From Rothia mucilaginosa ATCC 25296 (GTDB taxonomy: Bacteria > Actinomycetota > Actinomycetes > Actinomycetales > Micrococcaceae), in assembly GCF_000175615.1 (NCBI RefSeq), contig NZ_ACVO01000015.1:511396-575395 (forward strand): a DNA stretch of 64,000 bases, written 5' to 3'. Below are positions 26,313 to 34,900 of this stretch, piece after piece. Positions within the stretch are counted from its first letter, which is position 1, and each line of letters opens with the position of its first letter. Under the pieces are notes generated by a model. That model saw only the letters and a program-made list of their open reading frames with translations, made no database searches and had not been told where the DNA came from. Made by a program: the position numbers and the translations under genes.

Positions 26313-27935
26313 ATGAGAAGCAAAGAAGCACACGTTCTGGAAAGCATCGCCAACCCGGCTCTACCCACCCTGCAGATTGTCGAGTACCGGGGTGAAACCA
26401 CTGAGGGCGCACCCGCCGCACGTTCCGTAACCTCCGCGCACCCCGGACGCTACACCCTGCGCACCATTTCTCAGCCTGCCCCGCCTGCTCCCTCCACCCC
26501 TGTAGCTCCCTCCACCCAGCTGGCTCCTGCCGCGCCCACTCTGCGCGCGGCAGCCAACGGGTACGGATTCGAGGAAAACACGGATACATCCGCTCAGCGG
26601 CACGCCCAGACCCCGCAGGTAGCCGCCGCCCTACGTAACGCGCCCGGACTCGCCAAGCTCCACGCCGTTACTAGCGAGAGCACCGATAGCGCCGATCAGC
26701 TGTGCCTCTGGTACGAGCCCCTCGACGCGGGTACCCTCGACAAGCTCCTGCGCGCTCGCACCCTGACACCCGCCGAGCTCATGACCCTGGCACGCACCCT
26801 GCACCGGGCGCTCGGCAGCCTCAAAAAGGTGGGGGAGGGGCGCGCCGAACTAAGCGCCGAATACATCGCTCTGAGCACCGCCGGAGTGCCCAAACTCCTG
26901 CTACCTGATGCCGTCTACCGTGAAGCGGCCCCTCAAGACGGAGAACAGCTCACCGCCGCTCGGGGCAACTACGCACGCTCCGCAGCGGCACTGCTCTGGC
27001 AAGCCGCCTGCGGGCACGCGCCGGAACCCTCCACCGCCCGCGTACCCCTCTCACTGCGGATGGGAACCACCGGTACTGCAGCCGAAGGGGCGCCCAGCAG
27101 CGAGTGGATTGAGCGCCTCGGCAGAGCCCTCGAATACCTGCTGGACGCACCCGCCCAGGAGGCGGCGCTCGCAGGGCTCAGCTCCGTGGTCGCCCTGGCG
27201 GAGGAGATGCCGCCTCGCCCGCTCAACGTCTACCTGAGCTGTTCAGAACGAGCCCGCGCCCTCATTCCCGCAGCTGTGGAGCCCGCGCCGGTACAGAAGC
27301 TCTCAAAGACGCAGAAGGCGCAACGCTACCTGGCGGAACGTTTGCCTCGCGTGAAGAAGCCGTCGAGCCCCGCAGAGACCGCGCCGCCCATCCTAAAGAA
27401 CGCAGACGCGACGGGCGCATCCCGCCTGAGGGGGCTACGCGGCGCGTTCACCCGCCCCACCGCGCGACTGGGACTGGCTGCACGCCTGGGACTTGCCGCG
27501 CTCGCGCTGGGGGCTATTGCGCTACCTCTCGGGTTCACCCTCTACGGGCGGAACGCCCCGGCAACGGCACAGCCCGTATCCGCTCAATCCGTGAACGCAG
27601 CGGGGGAGCAGACGCCCGGCGGCACGGAAGAACAGAATCAGGCTGTGCAGGGCGATCAGATTCTACGTGCCCTGATTGACCAGCGAAACCAAGAACGCCG
27701 TGCCCGAGGCGGCGCAGAGCTCACCGTCGACACCGCCGAAGAACTCAGCCGTGATAGTGAGAACATCCGCGTTATGGCGGTAGTCTCCGCACCCGGCTAC
27801 CGCGCCGATAAAACCGAGCAGGAAGCCCGTAAACTCAGCGAAGAAAACGGCGTCAGCCGCCAGAAAGTCATCTTCGACCTGCATCGAGGTGAGAAAGGCT
27901 GGGAGATCGCCCGCGCCGAACCCGTACCGGCATAG
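26313..27935 (+). CDS. pseudokinase-like single-pass membrane protein
   Basis: The 540-residue protein has a Pro/Ala-rich segment (52-80), a domain that follows the layout of a protein-kinase fold (about 103-300) and a basic linker. One membrane helix follows (391-411), then an extracytoplasmic tail (412-540). The region LWYEPLDAGTLDKLL, then PAELMTLARTLHRALGSL and LSTAGVPKLLL, parallels the hinge, helix E and catalytic-loop positions of Ser/Thr kinases. No glycine loop, VAIK lysine, HRD or DFG is present, so I infer a catalytically dead scaffold. No ribosome site is visible, and the upstream 100 bases are strikingly AT-rich. Function is unknown; family assignment is tentative. Confidence 0.6.
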   Translation: MRSKEAHVLESIANPALPTLQIVEYRGETTEGAPAARSVTSAHPGRYTLRTISQPAPPAPSTPVAPSTQLAPAAPTLRAAANGYGFEENTDTSAQRHAQTPQVAAALRNAPGLAKLHAVTSESTDSADQLCLWYEPLDAGTLDKLLRARTLTPAELMTLARTLHRALGSLKKVGEGRAELSAEYIALSTAGVPKLLLPDAVYREAAPQDGEQLTAARGNYARSAAALLWQAACGHAPEPSTARVPLSLRMGTTGTAAEGAPSSEWIERLGRALEYLLDAPAQEAALAGLSSVVALAEEMPPRPLNVYLSCSERARALIPAAVEPAPVQKLSKTQKAQRYLAERLPRVKKPSSPAETAPPILKNADATGASRLRGLRGAFTRPTARLGLAARLGLAALALGAIALPLGFTLYGRNAPATAQPVSAQSVNAAGEQTPGGTEEQNQAVQGDQILRALIDQRNQERRARGGAELTVDTAEELSRDSENIRVMAVVSAPGYRADKTEQEARKLSEENGVSRQKVIFDLHRGEKGWEIARAEPVPA

Positions 27936-27936
27936 C

Positions 27937-27978
27937 TGACACCGAGTAACTAACACTGTGTAACTGACACCGTAGAAA
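27937..27978. repeat. 14-bp tandem repeat just after a stop codon
   Basis: Three units (TGACACCGAGTAAC, TAACACTGTGTAAC, TGACACCGTAGAAA) begin one base after the TAG of the preceding gene. Units differ by two to five bases. Similar short repeats sit next to other gene ends in this window. Confidence 0.7.
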
Positions 27979-27990
27979 CGCGGACACAAC

Positions 27991-28039
27991 AAAAGGCGGC
28001 GGCCCCACCCACCGAAGTGGATGGAACCGCCGCCTTTTT
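27991..28039. terminator. bidirectional terminator
   Basis: GGCGGCGG (27995-28002) pairs with CCGCCGCC (28027-28034), flanked by AAAA and TTTTT. It separates the convergent pseudokinase-like gene and the E2 gene and can serve both. Confidence 0.85.
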
Positions 28040-28127
28040 GCTCACTGTCCGGGAAAACCCGGAGAGCTACACTCGGTTACCCATCAGGGCACCGCCACAA
28101 GGAAACTTCCTTGAATCTATGCAGGTC

Positions 28128-29768
28128 TTAGAGGCCCAGCTCAGACTCGAAGTTTGCCTCCTCCAGGCGGGTCTTGAGGGTGTGCAGGAAGCGACCAGCG
28201 TCCGCACCGTCGACCACGCGGTGATCGTAGGTGAGGGACAGGTAGCACATGGAGCGGATAGCGATAACGTCGTTACCGTCAACGTCCTTAACAACCATGG
28301 GGCGCTTCACGATGGAACCGGTACCGAGGATTGCAACGTTCGGCTGGTTGATGATCGGGGTGTCGAACAGTGCACCGAAGGAACCAATGTTGGTGATGGT
28401 GAAGGTCGAACCCGACAGCTCCTCGGGGGAGATGTCGCCGGTACGTGCACGGCCACCCAGGTCGCCAATAGCCTTTGCCAGGCCAGCAATGCCCAGGTCA
28501 GAAGCGTTCTTGATGACGGGAACCAGCAGACCCTTGGGGGTGTCCACAGCAATAGCGATGTTCTCGGAGCCGTGGTAAGTGATCTGCTTGTAGTCTTCGG
28601 TCATGGAAGCGTTCAGAGCGGGGTGCTGCTGCAGAGCCTCAGCGGATGCCTGGACGAAGAAGGGCAGGAAGGTCAGCTTAGCGCCCTCACGAGCAGCGAA
28701 GCCGTCCTTAGCCTTTGCACGCAGCTGAACGATGCGGGTCACGTCAACCTCGGTGACCTGGGTCAGCTGGGTGGAGATGTCCAGGGACTCACGCATACGC
28801 TTTGCAATAACCTGGCGGATACGTGCGGTCTTCTCGACGGTGCCACGCTTGGGGGAAACCTCGAAGGTGTGCGGTGCCTTTGCGGAACCAGCAGCCGGAG
28901 CAGCAGCTGCAGCGGGAGCAGCAGCGGCGGGAGCAGCGGAACCCTTAGCAGCGATAGCAGCCTGAACATCCTGCTTGCGGATGCGGCCACCAACACCGGT
29001 GCCCTTGACGGTGGACAGGTCGATGCCGTTGTCCTTAGCGAGTTTACGGACCAGCGGGGTCACGTATGCTTCGCCCTCAGCAGCTGCCGGAGCGGCAGGT
29101 GCAGCGGGAGCTGCAGGAGCTGCAGGAGCCTCAGCAACCGGAGCCGGAGCTGCGGGAGCCTCAGCAACCGGAGCCGGAGCAGCGGGAGCAGCTGCAGCAG
29201 CAGCGTCGCCGATGATAGCCAGAACCTGGCCAACCTCTGCGTCCTCATCCTCGGGGATGCGGATCTCGAGCAGGGTACCTGCTACGGGGGAGGGAACCTC
29301 GGTGTCAACCTTGTCGGTGGAAACCTCAACCAGGGGCTCGTCAACCTCAACCTGCTCGCCAACTTCCTTCAGCCAGCGGGTAACGGTGCCCTCGGTGACG
29401 GACTCGCCCAGTGCGGGCAGTACGACCTCAATGCCTGCAGCAGCAGCTGCGGGAGCAGCAGGAGCCTCAGCAACCGGAGCGGGAGCTGCAGGAGCAGCAA
29501 CTGCGGGAGCAGCCGGTGCAGCAGCGCCGGAACCGTCGCCAATGATAGCCAGAGCAGCGCCAACCTCGACGTCCTCGTCCTCGGGGACGAGAATCTGCTC
29601 AACAACGCCTGCTACGGGGGAGGGGACCTCGGTGTCAACCTTGTCGGTGGAAACCTCAACCAGGGGTGCGTCAACCTCAATGGTGTCGCCGACCTCAACG
29701 AGCCAGCGGGTAACGGTACCCTCGGTCACGGACTCGCCCAGTGCGGGCAGTACTACGGTGTGGGACAT
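28128..29768 (-). CDS. sucB: 2-oxo-acid dehydrogenase E2 with two lipoyl domains
   Basis: This 546-residue dihydrolipoamide acyltransferase carries two lipoyl domains (1-78 and 112-188, lipoyl-lysines Lys43 and Lys153 in DKVDTEV), Ala/Pro-rich linkers, a peripheral-subunit-binding domain (about 250-285, GGRIRKQDV) and the catalytic domain (about 310-546, DHRVVDG near the end). Actinobacterial annotation calls it SucB, but in relatives it is the shared E2 of pyruvate dehydrogenase and lipoyl donor for Kgd. The start at 29768 ([13 protein letters not shown]) is where homology begins. The two lipoyl domains are nearly identical at DNA level too. It is upstream of no other E2 gene here; lpdA lies 191 bases upstream on the same strand. 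Confidence 0.93.
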   Translation of the reverse strand: MSHTVVLPALGESVTEGTVTRWLVEVGDTIEVDAPLVEVSTDKVDTEVPSPVAGVVEQILVPEDEDVEVGAALAIIGDGSGAAAPAAPAVAAPAAPAPVAEAPAAPAAAAAGIEVVLPALGESVTEGTVTRWLKEVGEQVEVDEPLVEVSTDKVDTEVPSPVAGTLLEIRIPEDEDAEVGQVLAIIGDAAAAAAPAAPAPVAEAPAAPAPVAEAPAAPAAPAAPAAPAAAEGEAYVTPLVRKLAKDNGIDLSTVKGTGVGGRIRKQDVQAAIAAKGSAAPAAAAPAAAAAPAAGSAKAPHTFEVSPKRGTVEKTARIRQVIAKRMRESLDISTQLTQVTEVDVTRIVQLRAKAKDGFAAREGAKLTFLPFFVQASAEALQQHPALNASMTEDYKQITYHGSENIAIAVDTPKGLLVPVIKNASDLGIAGLAKAIGDLGGRARTGDISPEELSGSTFTITNIGSFGALFDTPIINQPNVAILGTGSIVKRPMVVKDVDGNDVIAIRSMCYLSLTYDHRVVDGADAGRFLHTLKTRLEEANFESELGL

Positions 29769-29959
29769 AATCTTTCCCGTTCTCCTTGTGAATGCTTGAA
29801 CTAGAAAAATGTGAGCGGCGACCCGGATGCGCGCCGCATGCGTCGAAACATGTCGACGCGCATCCGGATAGGGGCGTTGTTCAGCGGATACGCCCGGCAA
29901 CCGCTAACGACCAACGGTCGTCAATACTAAGCTGACGCGCTAACGCCAGTCAGCAAAAT

Positions 29960-31327
29960 TTATGCGCTGTGCAGCGGGGTGCCGTTCAGGACCATTGCTG
30001 CCTCACCCAGGGACTCGTTCTGAGTCGGGTGTGCGTGGATGAACTTAGCGACGTCCTCGGGGAATGCTTCCCAAGCAACCCACATCTGAGCCTCACCAAT
30101 CTGCTCACCCATGCGCTTACCAATAGCGTGAACACCAACGATGGGGCCGTCCTTCTGGCGGACAACCTTCACGATACCGGTAGCACCGAGGATAGCGGAC
30201 TTACCGTTACCAGCCAGGTTGTACTCAGCGGTCTCAACGTTCTCAGCGCCGAACTTCTCCTTAGCCTTGGGCTCGGAGTAGCCAACGGAAGCGATCTCCG
30301 GGTCACAGAAGGTGACCTTGGGGATGTTCACGTCTTCAACGATGGAGGGGTTCAGGCCAGCGATTTCCTCAGCAACGAAGATACCCTGCTGGTAACCGCG
30401 GTGAGCCAGCTGAACGCCGGGGACGATGTCGCCAACAGCGTAGATGTTGCCAACGCCGGTGTGCAGGCGCTCGTTAGCCAGGACGAAGCCGCGATCCATG
30501 GGGATGCCCTGCTCCTCGTAGCCCATGTTTGCGGTGTTCGGGCCACGACCAACAGCGACCAGAACGATCTCTGCCTCGAAGACCTTGCCGTCAGCCAGGG
30601 TGACCTTAGCACCGTTAGCGTCCTGCTCAACCTTCTCGAAGAGGGTGCCGGTGTTGAACTTGATGCCGCGCTTCTTGAACGCACGCTCCAGAACCTTGAT
30701 GATTGCCGGGTCCTCGTTGGGAACCAGGTTCGGCAGGCCCTCGATGATGGTGACGTCAACGCCCATAGCGTTCCACATGGATGCGAACTCGCAACCAATC
30801 ACGCCGCCGCCGAGCACGATAGCGCTCTTGGGCAGGTAGTCCATCTCCAGTGCCTCAGTGGAGGTCAGAACGCGACCCTCAATGGGCAGACCGAAGGTCT
30901 TGGAGACCGAGCCGGATGCCAGGATAATGTTCTTACCCTTGTACTCAACACCACCGACGGTGATGGTGTCCTGAGCGGTCAGCTTACCCTCGCCGGGGAT
31001 AACCTCTACGCCCTTCATCTTCAGCAGGCCTGCAAGACCCTTGAACTTACCGGAGACGATGTTGTCCTTGTAATCGCGAACCTTGCCCATTTCGATGGAC
31101 TGCAGCACAGCGTTAACGCCAACCTTGGACGCCTCGCGTGCCTCTTCTGCCAGCTCAGCAGCGTGCAGGTACGCCTTGGTGGGGATACAGCCGGTGTGCA
31201 GGCAGGTGCCGCCGACCTTTTCCTTCTCGATCAGGCCGACGGTGAAGCCTAGCTGGCGTGCGCGAATAGCTGCAGAGTAGCCAGCGGAACCGCCGCCGAG
31301 GATGAGGATGTCGAATTCTTGAGCCAC
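29960..31327 (-). CDS. lpdA: dihydrolipoyl dehydrogenase (E3)
   Basis: This FAD flavoprotein reoxidises dihydrolipoyl groups of the 2-oxo-acid dehydrogenase complexes with NAD+. The 455-residue protein has the FAD-binding GGGSAGYSAA motif, redox-active pair GGTCLHTGCIPTK, NAD motif GGGVIGCEFAS and the C-terminal HAHPTQNE active-site block. The start is GTG 31327 because AGGGAG lies 7 bases upstream; the longer frame adds 61 residues unlike the family. It is adjacent to the E2 gene on the same strand, consistent with one functional unit. Identification is firm. Confidence 0.96.
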   Translation of the reverse strand: MAQEFDILILGGGSAGYSAAIRARQLGFTVGLIEKEKVGGTCLHTGCIPTKAYLHAAELAEEAREASKVGVNAVLQSIEMGKVRDYKDNIVSGKFKGLAGLLKMKGVEVIPGEGKLTAQDTITVGGVEYKGKNIILASGSVSKTFGLPIEGRVLTSTEALEMDYLPKSAIVLGGGVIGCEFASMWNAMGVDVTIIEGLPNLVPNEDPAIIKVLERAFKKRGIKFNTGTLFEKVEQDANGAKVTLADGKVFEAEIVLVAVGRGPNTANMGYEEQGIPMDRGFVLANERLHTGVGNIYAVGDIVPGVQLAHRGYQQGIFVAEEIAGLNPSIVEDVNIPKVTFCDPEIASVGYSEPKAKEKFGAENVETAEYNLAGNGKSAILGATGIVKVVRQKDGPIVGVHAIGKRMGEQIGEAQMWVAWEAFPEDVAKFIHAHPTQNESLGEAAMVLNGTPLHSA

Positions 31328-31622
31328 GATATTGCTCCCTTGCATAGTTGTTGGGGCTAAAGACCCCTGCAATGAGTTCTTTACCAATTTATTGGTAGGT
31401 TTCCCAGCATGCGCGAAAGGCCCGCGAGCTCGAAAAATCGCGCGCCCCTCCGCGTACGCAGAAAAACACTTAATACAACAATACCCCCGTTGACGGTCGT
31501 TTAAGTTCACTCAGGGCGGTTTTAGCCGATTAATCGCCCAAACACCGCAAATTTTTCACCACTCAAGAAAAGCGGCGCGTCATAGAACGGCCAGATGGCA
31601 GCCCCACCACAGCGGTCGCACT

Positions 31623-31654
31623 GAACCAGCCAAGAACGGAACCAGCCAAGAACA
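31623..31654. repeat. 16-bp tandem duplication
   Basis: GAACCAGCCAAGAACG is followed by GAACCAGCCAAGAACA. It lies in the 459-base gap between pepA and lpdA, which holds no supported gene. Confidence 0.8.
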
Positions 31655-31660
31655 GACGCA

Positions 31661-31700
31661 GAGGAGGGCTCCCCGGTAGAAATACCGAGAAGCCCTCCTC
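31661..31700 (-). terminator. hairpin downstream of pepA
   Basis: A perfect 10-bp stem (GAGGAGGGCT with AGCCCTCCTC) encloses a 20-base loop that contains its own CGGTA/TACCG pairing. There is no strong U-tract, so activity is uncertain. Confidence 0.55.
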
Positions 31701-31726
31701 AGATTAGCTCTATGCTGTGCGGCTCG

Positions 31727-31768
31727 CGCTAGTTAGGACGCGCCAGTTAGGATGCGCCAGCTAGGGTG
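31727..31768. repeat. 14-bp tandem repeat, three units, near the pepA stop
   Basis: Units CGCTAGTTAGGACG, CGCCAGTTAGGATG and CGCCAGCTAGGGTG run head to tail 19 bases beyond the pepA stop codon. Confidence 0.8.
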
Positions 31769-31786
31769 CGTGCCCAGTGAAGCAGA

Positions 31787-33283
31787 CTACTTAGCGTACG
31801 ACTGGATGAAGTTCACCAGGGTAGCGGTACCGAAGCCGGTACCCTCCTTCGGGGTGAAGCCGTAGGGAGCCTCTTCGTTGAACGCAGGGCCCGCAATGTC
31901 CAGGTGAGCCCAGGGGATGCCCTCGCCCACGAACTCCTTCAGGAACAGACCTGCAGTCAGCGCGCCACCGTAGCGGGAACCAATGTTCTTAATATCAGCA
32001 ACGGGGGACTCCAAGCTCTTACGCAGGTAGGACTCCAGCGGCATCGGCCAGTACGCCTCACCTGCGGCAGCACCGGCTGCAATCACGCGGTCACGAATCT
32101 CCTCGTCACCGAGCAGAGCCGCAGTGCGCAGACCCAGAGCAGCCATAGCGGCACCGGTCAGGGTAGCGATATCCAGGATGACGTCCGGGTTCGACTCAGA
32201 AGCCAGAGCGATACCATCAGCCATGACCAGGCGCCCCTCAGCGTCAGTGTTCAGAACCTCAACGGTACGGCCATCACGCATGGTGATGATGTCCTCCGGG
32301 CGCAGAGCATGGCCGCCGGGCATGTTCTCAGCCAGGCACAGGTAACCGGTCACAGCAACCGGCACATCCAGCTCAGCGGAAGCAACCACAGCGTTCAGCA
32401 CGGAGGCGGCACCCGCCATATCGCACTTCATGGTCATCATCGAAGCGGCAGGCTTCAGCGAGTTACCACCGGTATCGAAGGTAATGCCCTTACCCACCAG
32501 AGCCACGTGAGCCTTCGGGTTTTCCGGAACATACTTCACAACGGCAAGAACCGGCTTGCGAGGCGAACCCTGACCAACACCGGAAATGCCGCCGAAGCCC
32601 TCCTCAGCCAGGCGATCGTGGTGGAACAGCTCAATCTCAATATTTGCGTAATCCTCAGCGACCTCAGCAGCGAACTCAGCGAAAGTCTCCGGGTACAGGT
32701 GCGACGGAGGCAGGTTCACCAGGCGGCGAGCATCCTTAGCGGTCTCACCCAGAACCAGGGCGTGAACCAGAGCCTCCTCAGCCTCTTCCTGGTCAATCGA
32801 GGAAACGATCAGGATCGAATCGATCTCTTCCTTGATCGAATCCTGAGTCTTGCCGCGCAGGCCCTCCTCAACGAAGTTACCCAGCACAGCGCCGTGAGCA
32901 AGAGCCTCAATTTCCTCAACCGAAGAAACACCGAAATCGAAAGCAATCTCCTCAGCAGAACCAACCAGCTGACGAGCCGCAGAACCAGCCGCGTAACGCA
33001 GAGCGTCCAGACGCTCCTGACCCTCAGCAGTATCAGAGCCCAGACCCGCCAGCGCCACAATACCGGCACCGGTGTCCTCAAGGCCGGGCAGACGCAGCAG
33101 CTGATCGGGGGCACCCGAGGCGCCCAGCGCCTCCAGCAGCTCGTTAATACCCTCAACAGAGTCCTCAGACAGGGAGCTCGGTGCCAGGTACGCACCGTCC
33201 GAACCCTTCAAAACGCCCAGAACCAGAACGTCAGCTTCGAGCGCTTCAAGGTCGGTGCTGTGAATAGACAGAGACAGAGACAT
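31787..33283 (-). CDS. pepA: leucyl aminopeptidase (M17)
   Basis: The 498-residue protein belongs to the M17 two-metal aminopeptidases that trim N-terminal residues from peptides in the cytoplasm. The catalytic half shows VGKGITFDTGG, MKCDMAGAA and the signature NTDAEGRL, with an N-terminal macro-like regulatory domain (about 1-165). Length is typical. The ATG at 33283 follows AAAGGAG. The next plus-strand gene encodes a PAC2-family protein, but the two are divergent. Identification is firm. Confidence 0.95.
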   Translation of the reverse strand: MSLSLSIHSTDLEALEADVLVLGVLKGSDGAYLAPSSLSEDSVEGINELLEALGASGAPDQLLRLPGLEDTGAGIVALAGLGSDTAEGQERLDALRYAAGSAARQLVGSAEEIAFDFGVSSVEEIEALAHGAVLGNFVEEGLRGKTQDSIKEEIDSILIVSSIDQEEAEEALVHALVLGETAKDARRLVNLPPSHLYPETFAEFAAEVAEDYANIEIELFHHDRLAEEGFGGISGVGQGSPRKPVLAVVKYVPENPKAHVALVGKGITFDTGGNSLKPAASMMTMKCDMAGAASVLNAVVASAELDVPVAVTGYLCLAENMPGGHALRPEDIITMRDGRTVEVLNTDAEGRLVMADGIALASESNPDVILDIATLTGAAMAALGLRTAALLGDEEIRDRVIAAGAAAGEAYWPMPLESYLRKSLESPVADIKNIGSRYGGALTAGLFLKEFVGEGIPWAHLDIAGPAFNEEAPYGFTPKEGTGFGTATLVNFIQSYAK

Positions 33284-33716
33284 CGTTACTCCTTTGCGTA
33301 TGTCTTCTCAAAATAGTCGGTGCACATCCTCGCGCCCGAAAAACTCAACTGTAGGCCCTCGAAGAGTGAGGATGAATACCGCCGCGCAAAGCCGCGCGGA
33401 CTACTGCTTCTACTCTACACGGATATGTAGGAGGGCGTGAGGTTCAGCTCTCACCCCGAACAGCTGGCAGAACAGAAAAATGCACAGGAAGCCGAGCTGC
33501 AGCGTCTTAAGAACGTCGACGAGAGATCAAACAAGTTCACCTACTGCGAGAAAAGCCCGCACACTGTCGAGACAGGGCAGTAGTGGCATAAAATGAAAGA
33601 CTACGGAAAGCGTCAGATAACAGAAGACGCCCCTTCGCCCCAACACCTCGGGTACTGGCAGAAAACACTAAGCCCACCCGAACGCGGCGCGAACCAGACA
33701 GAAGTGAGGAGGCGTA
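33284..33716. other. 433-base gap between pepA and the PAC2 gene
   Basis: It contains only a weakly supported 48-codon frame (33437-33583, listed separately). No terminator or clear promoter could be placed. Confidence 0.5.
33437..33583 (+). CDS. possible 48-residue hydrophilic protein
   Basis: A GTG-started frame runs 48 codons with AGGAGG just 1-2 bases before the start, which is too close for an ideal site. The product is rich in Glu, Gln and Lys and could form a coiled coil (HPEQLAEQKNAQEAELQRL). I recognise no family. It may be a genuine small gene, a remnant, or chance. It lies 134 bases before the PAC2 gene on the same strand. Confidence 0.25.
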   Translation: MRFSSHPEQLAEQKNAQEAELQRLKNVDERSNKFTYCEKSPHTVETGQ

Positions 33717-34622
33717 ATGCTCAACCCCGAAGATCTCTACTTAGCCAACACCAAAATATTGGACGACCCCAGGATGCACGGGCTAACCCTCGTCATCGCC
33801 CTCTCCAGCCCGCAAGACGCAGGTTCCACCGCAGGTCAGCTCGGGCAGGTGCTGCTCAGCGAGCTCAAAAACATTGAAATCGTCGAGTTCGACAGCGACC
33901 AGCTGCACGACTACCGTGCCCGCCGCCCCTTCATCCGCTACGAAAAAGACCACTTCGAAAAGCCGCAATACCCGCAGCTGAAGCTCTACGCCGTAGAAGA
34001 CAGCCTCGACAAGCCGTTCCTGCTACTTACCGGTGCCGAACCGGACCTGCAGTGGCAGCGCTTCGAAAAGGCGGTGCTGACCATCGCCCAGCGGGTCAAG
34101 CCCTCCCTGGTTGTGCTGGTCTCCGCATTCCCCATGCCGGTGCCGCACACCCGCCCCTTCCCGATTACCGCTCACGGCTCCCGCAAGGACCTGATTCGTG
34201 GCATCTCCCCGTGGAAGCCCAGCGCAGACGTGCACGCGACCGTCACCAACCTGCTGGAAGTGCTCTTCACCGAAAACGGAATCGACACCGTCGGCTTCGG
34301 CGTGAACATTCCCCAGTACATTTCGGAGGCGGACCTGCCTCAGGGCACCCTCACCGCCCTCGAACACGTGGGCATGGCGGCGCACCTCTCCCTACCCACC
34401 GAGAACCTGCGCGAAGCCGCACGCCACGTGCACAGCCAGATCAACGACCAGGTCAAGCAGAACCCCGAAATCGGTCGCATGATCACGACCATGGAAGAGA
34501 ACTACGACGAGAACTTCCGCACCTCCGACATCGCGGTTCCCCTCTCGCGACGCGACGCGCACAACGTGCCCAGCCGCGACGAGATTGGTGCGCTCTTCGA
34601 GCGGTTCCTCGACGAACAATAG
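33717..34622 (+). CDS. PAC2-family (proteasome assembly chaperone-like) protein
   Basis: The 301-residue protein belongs to the PAC2 family, widespread in actinobacteria and named for similarity to a eukaryotic proteasome chaperone; its bacterial role is unsettled. Family features seen are the phosphorylase-like fold blocks ALSSPQDAGSTAGQ, RRPFIRYEKDHF, PFLLLTGAEPDLQW and VPHTRPFPITAHGS. GAGGAGG lies 5 bases before the ATG. It stands upstream of the DUF4192 gene and sigA, a conserved actinobacterial neighbourhood. No proteasome genes are in this window. Confidence 0.9.
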   Translation: MLNPEDLYLANTKILDDPRMHGLTLVIALSSPQDAGSTAGQLGQVLLSELKNIEIVEFDSDQLHDYRARRPFIRYEKDHFEKPQYPQLKLYAVEDSLDKPFLLLTGAEPDLQWQRFEKAVLTIAQRVKPSLVVLVSAFPMPVPHTRPFPITAHGSRKDLIRGISPWKPSADVHATVTNLLEVLFTENGIDTVGFGVNIPQYISEADLPQGTLTALEHVGMAAHLSLPTENLREAARHVHSQINDQVKQNPEIGRMITTMEENYDENFRTSDIAVPLSRRDAHNVPSRDEIGALFERFLDEQ

Positions 34623-34767
34623 GTGCGCGCAGTAGGGGATACCGCGGGGGAGTACGAGTCATAGGGGAGCGAAGGGTTACCCGCCGAGAGCCTGGCTCGT
34701 GGATACCGCCCGTCAGAAATTGTGTGACAGGTATTGCGTGACAAATTATGACGCGGCACCCCGCGCC

Positions 34768-34862
34768 GCTGTGGACAAACCCCGGCGTACAAACGAACAA
34801 TACGAATAAATCTGTGGAGCCTTCGGACACATGACCCGAAGTATCCACAGATTTATTTGTAT
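34768..34862. other. long inverted repeat with DnaA-box-like motifs
   Basis: Bases 34801-34826 and 34835-34861 form a stem of about 20 pairs, including a perfect AATAAATCTGTGGA/TCCACAGATTTATT core and a CTTCGG inner arm. TTGTCCACA, the preferred actinobacterial DnaA box, lies on the minus strand at 34770-34778. TATCCACA lies inside the right arm. It could be a terminator for the PAC2 gene, an operator for the DUF4192 gene 39 bases downstream, or a DnaA-binding cluster. Sequence alone does not decide. Confidence 0.5.
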
Positions 34863-34900
34863 AACCTGCGAACCCGCGCAAACCATGCCACCGTGAAGGC

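Noticed and set aside
33593..33877. 94-codon frame overlapping the PAC2 gene start
   Set aside because: Overlaps a conserved gene in another frame, and no ribosome site is visible.
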